Shown piece by piece: positions 25,755-33,580 of a DNA stretch of 38,635 nucleotides. Numbering within the stretch: the stretch's first letter is position 1; each line of letters starts with the position of its first letter. Source of the stretch: Virgibacillus oceani (GTDB lineage: Bacteria > Bacillota > Bacilli > Bacillales > Amphibacillaceae). The stretch spans positions 1 through 38,635 of the forward strand of contig NZ_BMFR01000025.1 of assembly GCF_014638995.1 (NCBI RefSeq), read 5' to 3'. A program made the position numbers and the translations under genes. The notes beneath the pieces are model-generated. The model was not told where the DNA came from, did no database searches, and saw only the letters and a program-made list of their open reading frames with translations.

Positions 25755-27467
25755 TTATTTAGAAAATAACGGTGACGTCTTATGCTTTACCTCAAAATCA
25801 TCTGTAACTGCACCTTTCGATGAACAGGAAACTAAATGTGCATATTTTCCTAATACACCTTTAGCTTCCAACGGTGGTGCTACCCAATTTTCACGACGGT
25901 GCTCCAGTTCTTTTTCAGAAACATCTACAAAGATTTCACGTTCTTCGGAGTCGATTGTAACTACATCACCTTCCTTTAGAAGGGCTATTGGTCCACCTAC
26001 TTGCGCTTCAGGTGCAATATGCCCGACTACCAGTCCATGTGTACCGCCTGAAAATCTGCCATCCGTTAAAAGGGCTACTTTTTCACCTAAACCTTTTCCG
26101 ACTAGGATTGCAGAAATAGATAGCATTTCAGGCATTCCCGGCCCGCCTTTAGGTCCCTCATAGCGAATAACCAATACATCGCCCTCATTAATTTGATTAT
26201 TCATCACTGCTTTTGTAGCATCTTCCTCTGTATCGAATACCCGTGCAGGACCAGTGTGTCTAGTTACCTTTAATCCCGACACCTTCGCAACAGCCCCGCT
26301 CGGAGCAAGGTTTCCTTTTAGAATCACTAACGGTCCATCCTTACGATACGGCTTGTCAAAAGGCAATATTATTTCTTGTCCCTCCGTTAACGATGGGGCA
26401 TCTTTAATATTTTCTGCTACTGTTTTTCCTGTAACTGTTAAACAGTCCCCATGTAAATAACCCGCTTCATAAAGAAGTTTCATTACTGCTGGTATTCCGC
26501 CGATATTATGCAAATCTTCCATTACATATTTACCGCTCGGTTTTAAATCAGCTATATGGGGTACCTTTCTTTGAATTTCATTGAAGTCATCGATTGATAA
26601 ATCAACCCCTGCAGAATGCGCAATTGCCAGCAAGTGCAAGACTGCATTTGTCGATCCGCCCAATGCCATTACAACAGTAATCGCATTTTCAAAGGCTTTT
26701 CTTGTCATAATGTCCTTTGGATAAATATCCTTTTCCAGAAGATTGATAATCGCTTCACCGGCTTCATTGCAATCCTCTAATTTCGCTTCAGATTGTGCAG
26801 GGTTTGATGAACTCCCTGGCAAACTCATCCCCATTGCTTCAACCGCTGAAGCCATTGTATTTGCGGTATACATCCCTCCGCATGATCCAGCTCCAGGACA
26901 GGCAGCACACTCAATTTTATTTAGCTTTTCATCATTAATGTCTCCGTTGCTGTGTTTGCCAACGCCTTCAAATACCGAAACAATATCCAATTTCTCCCCA
27001 TTTAAATTTCCAGGGGATATCGTACCACCATACACAAAAATAGCGGGAACTTCAGACCTTGCAATAGCAATCATGCAGCCGGGAATATTTTTATCGCAAC
27101 CGCCAATAGCGACATATCCATCCAGATTTTCTGCTCCGACTACTGTTTCAATAGAGTCTGCTATCACATCACGGCTAGGCAGCGAATATCTCATCCCCTG
27201 CGTTCCCATTGATATTCCATCAGAAACCGTTATCGCGTTAAATATCATTGGGACTCCGCCAGCATTACGGGCTCCTGACTTTGACTTTTCAGCTAAAGCA
27301 TGAAGATGAATATTACACGGTGTTACCTCGCTCCAAGTACTGGCAACACCAATCATAGGCTTTTTGAAATCCTCATCGGTTACCCCAACAGCACGCAGCA
27401 TTGCACGATTGGGAGCACGCTTTGGATCATCGCTAAATACTTTGCTTTTAATTCGCAAATCTTTCAT
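25755..27467 (-). CDS. ilvD: Dihydroxy-acid dehydratase
   Basis: Dehydrates 2,3-dihydroxyisovalerate and 2,3-dihydroxy-3-methylvalerate in valine and isoleucine synthesis. It has 570 residues, normal length. The Fe-S cluster cysteines are C51 (SEVTPCNIHL), C124 (GGCDKNIPGC) and C196 (PGAGSCGG), and the C-terminal GRFSGGTHGLVVGHIAPEA is the family signature. The ATG is preceded by GGGGATGATAGG. It is monocistronic here, away from other ilv genes. The 255 bp upstream has no T-box, and only a weak CodY-like match (see rejected list). Confidence 0.96.
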   Translation of the reverse strand: MKDLRIKSKVFSDDPKRAPNRAMLRAVGVTDEDFKKPMIGVASTWSEVTPCNIHLHALAEKSKSGARNAGGVPMIFNAITVSDGISMGTQGMRYSLPSRDVIADSIETVVGAENLDGYVAIGGCDKNIPGCMIAIARSEVPAIFVYGGTISPGNLNGEKLDIVSVFEGVGKHSNGDINDEKLNKIECAACPGAGSCGGMYTANTMASAVEAMGMSLPGSSSNPAQSEAKLEDCNEAGEAIINLLEKDIYPKDIMTRKAFENAITVVMALGGSTNAVLHLLAIAHSAGVDLSIDDFNEIQRKVPHIADLKPSGKYVMEDLHNIGGIPAVMKLLYEAGYLHGDCLTVTGKTVAENIKDAPSLTEGQEIILPFDKPYRKDGPLVILKGNLAPSGAVAKVSGLKVTRHTGPARVFDTEEDATKAVMNNQINEGDVLVIRYEGPKGGPGMPEMLSISAILVGKGLGEKVALLTDGRFSGGTHGLVVGHIAPEAQVGGPIALLKEGDVVTIDSEEREIFVDVSEKELEHRRENWVAPPLEAKGVLGKYAHLVSCSSKGAVTDDFEVKHKTSPLFSK

Positions 27468-27755
27468 CCTATCATCCCCTCATATAAATTAATATATAAT
27501 TATAATTGTTTATTTACTATTTTTCAATAATTATATTTATTTCGCGAATTAGACTAATAAATTTCTGTTTTAAGAAGGGAAACTAATAATTAAATAGAAT
27601 CTTTATGAAAAGGAAATTGGTTAACAAAATTAGGTCTAAGTAATCGTTTTAAATGATATGGCGGCAGGGAATAGTCTATTAATTCCAAAAAAACATACTA
27701 TCTACTATAAACCTGCTTATCTATGGAATTTAAAAATCTAAAGGAGGCTGTCAAG

Positions 27756-28766
27756 ATGAGTAAAATTCATTTAATTCCCTATGAGATCGAGGAAATTTAC
27801 GAAGCAACTTCAAAAATACCAGATGGGGTTACGATGATCCAAGCACCAGAAGTTTGGGAGGATGCGGAGAAAGGCAGCGGAAATGTCGTTGCAATTATCG
27901 ATACGGGTTGTCAAATCGATCACCCGGACCTAAAAGAGCGTATTATCGATGGGAAAAATTTCACCTCAGATTATAGCGGAGATCAAAACAATTATGAAGA
28001 TAACAATGGCCATGGAACCCATGTAGCAGGTACGATTGCAGCATCTTCAAAACAGGATTCAGGGATTGCCGGTGTAGCTCCAGGTGCAAATCTATTAATT
28101 GTAAAAGTGCTTAGCGGACAAGGAAGCGGGGAATATCAATGGATCATTGATGGAATTAACTACGCCATAGATTGGAAGGGTCCTAATGGGGAAACAGTTA
28201 GAACAATATCAATGTCACTTGGCGGACCAAACGATGTACCAGAGCTTTACGAAGCAATCAAAAGAGCTGTCGATGCAGGAATCCCTGTCGTATGTGCTGC
28301 CGGGAACGAGGGGGATGATCGAACAGATACAGACGAATTTGCCTATCCAGGTGCCTATAATGAAGTCATACAGGTAGGAGCAGTTGATTTTAATAAAAGG
28401 ATTGCACCATTTAGCAATACCAATGATGAGATTGATTTAGTTGCACCGGGCGTAGAAATATTATCAACCTACACTGGAAGCAAGTATGCGAAATTATCCG
28501 GAACATCTATGGCCACACCGCACGTATCTGGTTCTATTGCCTTAATTATTAACATTGCAGAAAAACAGTTTAACCGCCGCTTATCCGAAGCAGAACTCTA
28601 TGCACAATTAATTAGGCGCACCGTACCTTTGGGCTATCCAAAGTCAGCGGAGGGTAATGGTCTTGTTGCACTTGATATCCTTAATCAGTTCGAAAATCTT
28701 TTCAAATCCTTTCACACAACAGTCAATACTCCTATAACGGATAATGCATTTGTATCTAAAGTTTAG
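27756..28766 (+). CDS. isp: Intracellular serine protease, subtilisin family (IspA-like)
   Basis: A cytoplasmic S8 protease of 336 residues that degrades proteins during stationary phase and sporulation. It lacks a signal peptide. The N-terminal LIPY at residues 6-9 is the intracellular-subtilisin propeptide motif, which blocks the active site until removed. The triad is D49 (IIDTGCQIDHPDL), H86 (NGHGTHVAG) and S251 (SGTSMATPHVSG), with oxyanion N in AAGNEGD. AAAGGAGG lies 7 bases before the ATG at 27756, and a longer frame from 27723 lacks such a site. It is divergent from ilvD. Identification is firm. Confidence 0.95.
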   Translation: MSKIHLIPYEIEEIYEATSKIPDGVTMIQAPEVWEDAEKGSGNVVAIIDTGCQIDHPDLKERIIDGKNFTSDYSGDQNNYEDNNGHGTHVAGTIAASSKQDSGIAGVAPGANLLIVKVLSGQGSGEYQWIIDGINYAIDWKGPNGETVRTISMSLGGPNDVPELYEAIKRAVDAGIPVVCAAGNEGDDRTDTDEFAYPGAYNEVIQVGAVDFNKRIAPFSNTNDEIDLVAPGVEILSTYTGSKYAKLSGTSMATPHVSGSIALIINIAEKQFNRRLSEAELYAQLIRRTVPLGYPKSAEGNGLVALDILNQFENLFKSFHTTVNTPITDNAFVSKV

Positions 28767-28773
28767 GTCCGTT

Positions 28774-28820
28774 TGACACAAAGAGCTAATTCATTCATTT
28801 AAACCAGGCTCTTTGTGTCA
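28774..28820 (+). terminator. Terminator of the protease gene
   Basis: A perfect 13-bp stem TGACACAAAGAGC / GCTCTTTGTGTCA (28774-28786, 28808-28820) surrounds a 21-base loop. No good T run follows, so it is a probable terminator or processing hairpin. Confidence 0.6.
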
Positions 28821-28875
28821 GCTTACCTTTTACTAGAAAACATGGAATAGGCAGTACTATAATTGATTCCTGACT

Positions 28876-29064
28876 TTACTTATTTCCCAATAACGAGCAC
28901 TTTGTATCATTGCTTTTTGGATAACCAGCTTTAAAATAATGTAACGGATTAATTTCCCGCCTTTTTATTTCGCATTCCAAAATAGTCAAAAATTCCCGAT
29001 CTAAATCCAAATCTATTGCCTTTTTGTATGCTTCTAATAACAAATATTCGTTTAGTGGCTCCAT
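28876..29064 (-). CDS. sda: Sda-family sporulation checkpoint protein
   Basis: Sda inhibits the KinA/KinB sporulation kinases when replication is disturbed. The first 42 residues (MEPLNEYLLLEAYKKAIDLD followed by LDREFLTILECEIKRREIN) match the Sda helical hairpin well. The protein has 62 residues, longer than the usual 46, with a C-terminal extension that ends in a CSLLGNK tail. AGGAG lies about 11 bases before the ATG. It is alone and convergent with the protease gene. The assignment rests on the N-terminal pattern, so a close relative of Sda cannot be excluded. Confidence 0.8.
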   Translation of the reverse strand: MEPLNEYLLLEAYKKAIDLDLDREFLTILECEIKRREINPLHYFKAGYPKSNDTKCSLLGNK

Positions 29065-29168
29065 TATATTCGAGTCTCCTAATATCTTAATTTTGTAAAG
29101 AATGGTTCATAATACCTAATTTTAATTACCCATATTCTATAAAAAATAAACCATTTTAATAATAAAAA

Positions 29169-29885
29169 TTAAGAGATATAACCTTTAAATACACGAAACC
29201 CTAAAATGTCCTGAAAAGTCTTTGTGAGACGCTCGTGTTCTGCCAGTATTTCGTAGAGTCCTCCATCAATATTTTCTGAAAGTGAAAAATCAGCAGCATT
29301 GTCCACATCGTTTTTATCAAATTCAGTTTTGACTTTTTCTATTTCTATTTGTTTGTAACCTGCATTTTGCAGAAGATCGTACCATTCCTGCTCGGTTAGC
29401 AGTTGGTGAACCCCATAAAAGTCAATTACAGATTTTACATCTTCCTTTGGCAGCGGTGTTTCCAAAACCATTTCAACCGCAATGAATACACCACCTTGCT
29501 TTAATACCCTTTTATATTCCTGGATTGTTAAAGGAATATCCGTAAAAGCAGTAACTGATTCCGAGAGAACGACATCAACAAAATTCTCATCTAACGGGAG
29601 ATTTTCCGTTCTTCCATGTTTAACTTCGATTGGAAGCTGACGTTCTGAAAACCGTTTCGTAGCTTTTTCCAGCATGATCTGATTACTGTCTAAAGATATC
29701 ACCTTGCAGCGATAATTTTCTGCAATATATGCTGACGTTTGTCCAGTACCACAACCAACATCAAGCACTGTTTTTGTTTCATCTAAATCTAATGATGACA
29801 AAATGTTTTTCGTTAAACGAAGACCCCCCGGATGAGCACCACCAACACCAAACATGGCTAAACAATCAAGATATGTGTAATTCAT
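29169..29885 (-). CDS. Class I SAM-dependent methyltransferase
   Basis: A 238-residue enzyme. The SAM-binding glycine loop VLDVGCGTGQ is near residue 40, an acidic residue follows in VISLDSNQIML, and ENLPLDENFVDVVLSESV completes the Rossmann core. It resembles methyltransferases of the UbiE/cyclopropane-type small-molecule group, but the substrate is unknown. The ATG at 29885 is preferred because GGGTGGGATGG sits just before it. A GTG four codons earlier falls within that site. It stands alone, with no clear operon partner. Confidence 0.85.
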   Translation of the reverse strand: MNYTYLDCLAMFGVGGAHPGGLRLTKNILSSLDLDETKTVLDVGCGTGQTSAYIAENYRCKVISLDSNQIMLEKATKRFSERQLPIEVKHGRTENLPLDENFVDVVLSESVTAFTDIPLTIQEYKRVLKQGGVFIAVEMVLETPLPKEDVKSVIDFYGVHQLLTEQEWYDLLQNAGYKQIEIEKVKTEFDKNDVDNAADFSLSENIDGGLYEILAEHERLTKTFQDILGFRVFKGYIS

Positions 29886-30034
29886 GAACCATCCCACCCT
29901 ATAAATATTGCTGTTAAATTATGCTAAGGGGAAAATTTTGTTCCTATATTATGATTAACGTGAATGAAATTTCGTAACGGAAGCTTATTTCATGCATAAA
30001 GTATTAAATGAAAATGTAATTAGGAGTAGGTATT

Positions 30035-30823
30035 ATGGGTGTAATTCGAACAGATAAATGGTTACGGGATTTATATGAAAACCCTATAGAACTATGCGAA
30101 AAATTAGAATCCTATTTTGAAGATGCCCAAAGCTTCGAAATTTGCAGTTACCTAAGTCTCTACGGGATGTATCATCATCCAGCAAGGAATGGGAATAAAC
30201 TTTTAGAAAAATTGAAAGAAAATAAAGTCTGGGAGGTTGTACAAACAGAGGAACGGGAACTGCGAAATAAATGGCGGGGTCCAGCCATTCCTATTTTTAT
30301 ATTTCCGGCGGATACAACGAACCAAAAAATTCAGCGGGATCTGAACGGCAAATCAGGAATCGCATTTAAGGATAAATTGTTTTTATTCCTTTCTGCGAAT
30401 AATACAGAAGATGAAATAAGAGCATTATTCACCCACGAGTATAACCACATATGCCGATTATCTAACTATAAAAAGGATGAAAAAGATTACACACTTATAG
30501 ATGCAATTATTTTAGAAGGACTCGCAGAAAGTGCAGTTTTTGAACATGTGGGTGACAGATTTACTGCCTCTTGGACAGAATATTATTCTCCAAAACAGCT
30601 GAAAAGCATGTGGAACAACTTATTATTACCAAATAAAGATCTTTCAAAAAATGATCGCAACTATCGAAACATCCTATATGGCCTGCATCGTTATCCAAAA
30701 ATGGCAGGGTACTGTGTAGGTTATTATTTAGCAAAAAAATATATGGATGAGCAAAGTTTAACAAGTTCCGATCTGCTAAGCACTGAGACTGAAACAATTG
30801 CCCAGCTGAATAATGAAGGATAA
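30035..30823 (+). CDS. DUF2268 putative zinc metallopeptidase (YjaZ-like)
   Basis: A 262-residue cytoplasmic protein of the DUF2268 family, like Bacillus YjaZ. The zinc-binding HEYNH (residues 134-138) fits HExxH, and the helix DAIILEGLAESAVFE contains the downstream glutamate that often completes the metal site. Other regions (YMYHHPARNG-like, LYGLHRYPKMAGYCVGYYL) follow the family. AGGAG lies 9 bases before the ATG. It has a terminator just after its stop. The substrate is not known. A peptidase role is inferred from the motif. Confidence 0.85.
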   Translation: MGVIRTDKWLRDLYENPIELCEKLESYFEDAQSFEICSYLSLYGMYHHPARNGNKLLEKLKENKVWEVVQTEERELRNKWRGPAIPIFIFPADTTNQKIQRDLNGKSGIAFKDKLFLFLSANNTEDEIRALFTHEYNHICRLSNYKKDEKDYTLIDAIILEGLAESAVFEHVGDRFTASWTEYYSPKQLKSMWNNLLLPNKDLSKNDRNYRNILYGLHRYPKMAGYCVGYYLAKKYMDEQSLTSSDLLSTETETIAQLNNEG

Positions 30824-30826
30824 GTA

Positions 30827-30858
30827 AAAAAACAGACGAATACCTCTCGTCTGTTTTT
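30827..30858. terminator. Terminator between the DUF2268 gene and the Sm-like gene
   Basis: The stem AAAAACAGACGA / TCGTCTGTTTTT (30827-30839, 30847-30858) has a short loop and a T run. It lies between convergent genes and may serve both. Confidence 0.9.
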
Positions 30859-30869
30859 ACATTCTAATC

Positions 30870-31124
30870 CTACCAGAAGAAAAATGGAAGCAGAGCCAAT
30901 GTGGCAATAGCACCTAATGCGATTCCATAACCAAAGCCACCATATCCAAATCCGCCATAACCGTAACCACCCAAATTCCTGTTACGACCCAGCGGCTGTA
31001 TGAATACGCGGTTATTGTTGACACGTCTGATAATTCCTCTATGACATCTTCCATCATGGGTTCTTATTTCAACAGCCCTGCCTCTGTAACGCTGACAAAG
31101 TCCATAATAATGACCAGCTGACAT
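30870..31124 (-). CDS. Small Gly/Tyr-rich membrane protein with Sm-like N-terminal region
   Basis: An 84-residue protein of unknown function. Residues 13-45 (RYRGRAVEIRTHDGRCHRG followed by IIRRVNNNRVFIQPL) have the beta-strand/glycine pattern of Sm-like (Hfq/LSm) or similar small barrels. A low-complexity stretch of GGYGYGGFGYG type follows (residues 51-67), and the protein ends with one hydrophobic helix (IALGAIATLALLPFFFW). GGGGGTGAAAG precedes the ATG. The Gly/Tyr run resembles that of the neighbouring YjcZ miniproteins. A spore-coat or spore-membrane location is therefore an inference from composition and neighbourhood. Function is unassigned. Confidence 0.72.
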   Translation of the reverse strand: MSAGHYYGLCQRYRGRAVEIRTHDGRCHRGIIRRVNNNRVFIQPLGRNRNLGGYGYGGFGYGGFGYGIALGAIATLALLPFFFW

Positions 31125-31368
31125 TCTTTCACCCCCATATTCTCACGAAACATATGACAGTATATGTACTCCCGCAAATGTCAGTAAAGGACATATGTAT
31201 TGGTGGAATAGTGGATTTTAGCAGCCTAGCCTTAATCACCTTGTCTATCTTATTCATTTCGAAATTAGGTCTATAGCCTAAAATCATCCAAAATGGGATA
31301 GTATCCATATCACTATCGGTACATTCACATATATTAGTCTTAACTCAAATGTTGGAGGTGTTGAATTC

Positions 31369-31479
31369 ATGAGTGAAGCTGTAGGAGGAGCAGGTTATGG
31401 CGGAGGTTTCGCCTTTGTTGTAGTGTTATTTATCCTATTAATCATTGTAGGTGCATCCTATGTTGGTTATGGATATTAA
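31369..31479 (+). CDS. YjcZ-family sporulation miniprotein (36 residues)
   Basis: A short hydrophobic protein. GGAGYGGGFAF is followed by the helix VVVLFILLIIVGASYVG and a YGY end, matching the YjcZ family of sporulation proteins (YjcZ-type proteins begin with Gly/Tyr and end with this helix). GGAGGTG lies 9 bases before the ATG. CATATATTA at 31328-31336 resembles a sigma-K -10 element. It was too short for ordinary gene calling. A paralogue follows 46 bp downstream. Confidence 0.85.
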   Translation: MSEAVGGAGYGGGFAFVVVLFILLIIVGASYVGYGY

Positions 31480-31525
31480 TAATAAATAACTAAATCACAA
31501 TTTAGTACAGTTTGGAGGTTTTTCT

Positions 31526-31666
31526 ATGTCATTTGGAGGATGCGGCTGTGGTGGATACGGCTACGGCGGATCTGTTGGCGGCGCTGGCTATGGAGCTGGA
31601 GGCGGGTTCGCGATAATTGTTGTGTTATTTATACTTCTCATTATTGTAGGTGCAGCTTGGTGCTAA
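31526..31666 (+). CDS. YjcZ-family sporulation miniprotein (46 residues)
   Basis: Paralogue of the gene just upstream, with an extended Gly/Tyr-rich N terminus (GGCGCGGYGYGGSVGGAGYG) and the same membrane helix (AIIVVLFILLIIVGAAW). It differs in carrying three cysteines (two in the first nine residues, one at the C terminus). GGAGGT lies 7-8 bases before the ATG. It is probably co-transcribed with the preceding miniprotein. Family: YjcZ-type; role in the spore coat or membrane is inferred. Confidence 0.85.
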   Translation: MSFGGCGCGGYGYGGSVGGAGYGAGGGFAIIVVLFILLIIVGAAWC

Positions 31667-31826
31667 TTCCAATAAGCTATGCTAATAATATGAACAGGAA
31701 TACCAGGCAGTAATCATTTCTGCACTTTATTTTTCACCTGTTACCACCTAACCGGCGGGAAGTGAGTAGCCTTCTGTTTATTGGTGGAGGGATCCTTAAC
31801 TGGGTTCTCTCCTTACTACATAATTA

Positions 31827-31860
31827 CCAAATGCATGCTGATCAATGACATGCATTTGGC
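31827..31860 (-). terminator. Hairpin after the DUF1657 gene
   Basis: Perfect 11-bp arms CCAAATGCATG / CATGCATTTGG (31827-31837, 31849-31859) surround an 11-base loop. The minus-strand tail TAATTAT is weak. Probably the end of the DUF4363-DUF421-DUF1657 unit. Confidence 0.55.
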
Positions 31861-31865
31861 AATTC

Positions 31866-32072
31866 CTATTGCTGCTTATATTGCGGTTCCTCCTGTTGAA
31901 TGTACTGAAGTCGCGCTTGCAGATTTTCCAAAATTTGCTGTTGCTGGGTTGAAAGGTTCTGAAACAGTTGTTTTGCATTTTGATCTTGTGTTTCTAAAGC
32001 AAATGAATGTAAATTGGCCAATGTACTTTCACAGCTTGCTATCGTTTGCTGCATTTTAGTTCCAACTGTCAC
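31866..32072 (-). CDS. DUF1657 domain protein
   Basis: A 68-residue helical protein of the DUF1657 family. The signature is TVGTKMQQTIASCESTLANL, then FALETQDQNAKQLFQNLSTQ, ending with YIQQEEPQYK. DUF1657 proteins are known from spoVA-type operons that affect spore heat resistance. The start is GTG at 32072, with AGGAGGTG 6 bases upstream. It is last in a three-gene unit with DUF421 and DUF4363 genes. No spoVA gene adjoins it here. Its function is unknown beyond association with spores. Confidence 0.9.
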   Translation of the reverse strand: MTVGTKMQQTIASCESTLANLHSFALETQDQNAKQLFQNLSTQQQQILENLQARLQYIQQEEPQYKQQ

Positions 32073-32132
32073 ACATTACACCTCCTACTTGATATTCAGT
32101 ACTATCATTTTCTAAAACAAGCTTTTTATGTA

Positions 32133-32861
32133 CTAATTTTCATTTCCCGGTTTGTAGCTATACGGTCCATTTCCGCCACCATCCTTACGAGTGGTATCAA
32201 ACTTTACCATACCCTGTTGATTGTAAGTAGCCAATGTCACTAAATCTAAATCGTTTTTATCCAGATTATATGCTTGCATCTTTTCATACAGCCATTCAGC
32301 ATTTTTCTTTAGAAACTTTAAGTTATGATAAATAATTTCTCCGTCAATAATCAAGGGTATGGACAGAAATGCCGGACTCGGGCTCATCTGCATGTCGCTC
32401 GGCTGCAGTGGCCGTTTATCTGACATTGGAATAACACTGATTTGACCAGAGGATTCCATTAAAGCAATTTTAATATCATTTACATCGGTATACCCTTTTA
32501 CTCGAAGCACACCAAGAAGAAGCTCGATATTCATTCTTGTTTTTTTTAATCCTTGTTTATCTATATTTCCATCCTGAATTAACACGGTTGGGCTATTCGT
32601 TAATAGCGGTCTCAATTTATTGACCAAAATAAGTCTGGATAACACTAAATAACATAGGACAACCACTAAAGAAAACCACGATGCAACCCAGTTATTCTTT
32701 GATACTGCTGGTTCTGATATCGTTGTTCCCACAACCATAATAATCATAAGGTCCAAGCTATTCATTTCAGCAACTGATCTTTTTCCTGAGAGTCTGACAA
32801 GTAAGTAACCTAATAAAAACACCCAAACCGGTGTCCATAAATAATCAATTAAAACGTCCAT
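32133..32861 (-). CDS. DUF421 (YetF-type) membrane protein
   Basis: A 242-residue protein with three N-terminal membrane helices (about residues 9-25, 36-52, 60-80). The conserved RLSGKRSVAEMNSLDLMIIM pattern and PTVLIQDGNIDKQGLKKTRM follow, then the soluble DUF421 domain. GGGAGGAG precedes the ATG. In spoVA2mob-type operons, a DUF421 protein sits next to DUF1657, as here. Its role is unproven. It is the middle gene of the unit, following the DUF4363 gene by 40 bp. Confidence 0.9.
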   Translation of the reverse strand: MDVLIDYLWTPVWVFLLGYLLVRLSGKRSVAEMNSLDLMIIMVVGTTISEPAVSKNNWVASWFSLVVVLCYLVLSRLILVNKLRPLLTNSPTVLIQDGNIDKQGLKKTRMNIELLLGVLRVKGYTDVNDIKIALMESSGQISVIPMSDKRPLQPSDMQMSPSPAFLSIPLIIDGEIIYHNLKFLKKNAEWLYEKMQAYNLDKNDLDLVTLATYNQQGMVKFDTTRKDGGGNGPYSYKPGNEN

Positions 32862-32901
32862 TCGCTGCTCCTCCCAAACAGTTATATAGTTTCAACTATT
32901 A

Positions 32902-33237
32902 TTATTTGTAATATATTTTCTTAATAACTGTTTCCATAGCAGTGATTTGCTTTAATGCTTGTTTTCTGTCTTTCTCTTTGATTGCACCTTTTAATTCGCC
33001 GATTAATTCGACTAATAGTGTGTAATCTTCCGGAACTATATAAAAATCAATATACTGTAACTTTTTCTCATAATTCATTTGCATTTGATTTAATTCCTTA
33101 GAAGCTTCTTTCCACTTTTTATGTTCAACTAATGTATCAATTGTTTTTAAGCTTTCATGAAAATGGTTATATACATGCCCACAGCCAGTCAAAAATAATA
33201 CACTTATAATAAAAATGACAAAGCGTTTTCTAATCAA
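32902..33237 (-). CDS. DUF4363 family lipoprotein
   Basis: A 111-residue lipoprotein. The signal helix ends in the lipobox LTGC (C19), and the rest is a long helical domain (HKKWKEASKELNQMQMNYEK, KEKDRKQALKQITAMETVIK), as in DUF4363 proteins. The start is probably TTG at 33237, because GGGGGG lies about 8 bases upstream and no ATG competes. First gene of the DUF4363-DUF421-DUF1657 unit. Placement with the other two genes supports a spore-membrane role (inference). Confidence 0.85.
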   Translation of the reverse strand: MIRKRFVIFIISVLFLTGCGHVYNHFHESLKTIDTLVEHKKWKEASKELNQMQMNYEKKLQYIDFYIVPEDYTLLVELIGELKGAIKEKDRKQALKQITAMETVIKKIYYK

Positions 33238-33306
33238 GTATATCCCCCCTAAATCGGAATATTTTTATTTTCTCACAGTTATTGGGTATTATTCGATGCC
33301 GGCAAC

Positions 33307-33460
33307 AAAAAAAGGACCGGGACATAACTAACATGTCGGCATAAAAGACGAATATACTGGATTGGTTAGTACATTACCTTGTTCAACGGTAGGATCTTTA
33401 TTACATAATTGATCGGAAATTAAAACTGAATTATTAAAATCATTTACGTCGCAGTCTATC
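33307..33460. repeat. Decayed repeat remnants
   Basis: CGGGACATAACTAAC (about 33313-33328) matches, inverted, the outer arm GACATAACTAAAA of the element at 37455-37685. TTACGTCGCAGT (33444-33455) matches the terminal inverted repeat of the long repeats at 4687 and 13330. The stretch between looks unrelated. It suggests an old, deleted insertion. Confidence 0.45.
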
Positions 33461-33486
33461 GAAATAGCTGCAAGGATTATGAATAC

Positions 33487-33538
33487 CAAAAAATCCGAAC
33501 TAAACAAATTCTAATTGAAGAATTCATAGTTCGGATTT
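33487..33538 (-). terminator. Terminator of the amidohydrolase operon
   Basis: AAATCCGAACTA / TAGTTCGGATTT stem (33490-33501, 33528-33538) with an AAAAAA run on the plus side, which becomes TTTTTT on the minus strand. The arm sequence is shared with 13243-13300. Confidence 0.8.
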
Positions 33539-33580
33539 CTCTTTGATTTAAATACTTTTATCCCTGCCAGCTCTTTATTT

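Noticed and set aside
27519..27533. CodY-like box upstream of ilvD
   Set aside because: By eye, five of 15 bases differ from the consensus, which is common in AT-rich DNA. No binding can be claimed.
27468..27755. T-box leader before ilvD
   Set aside because: No T-box sequence, specifier loop or terminator/antiterminator pair was found.
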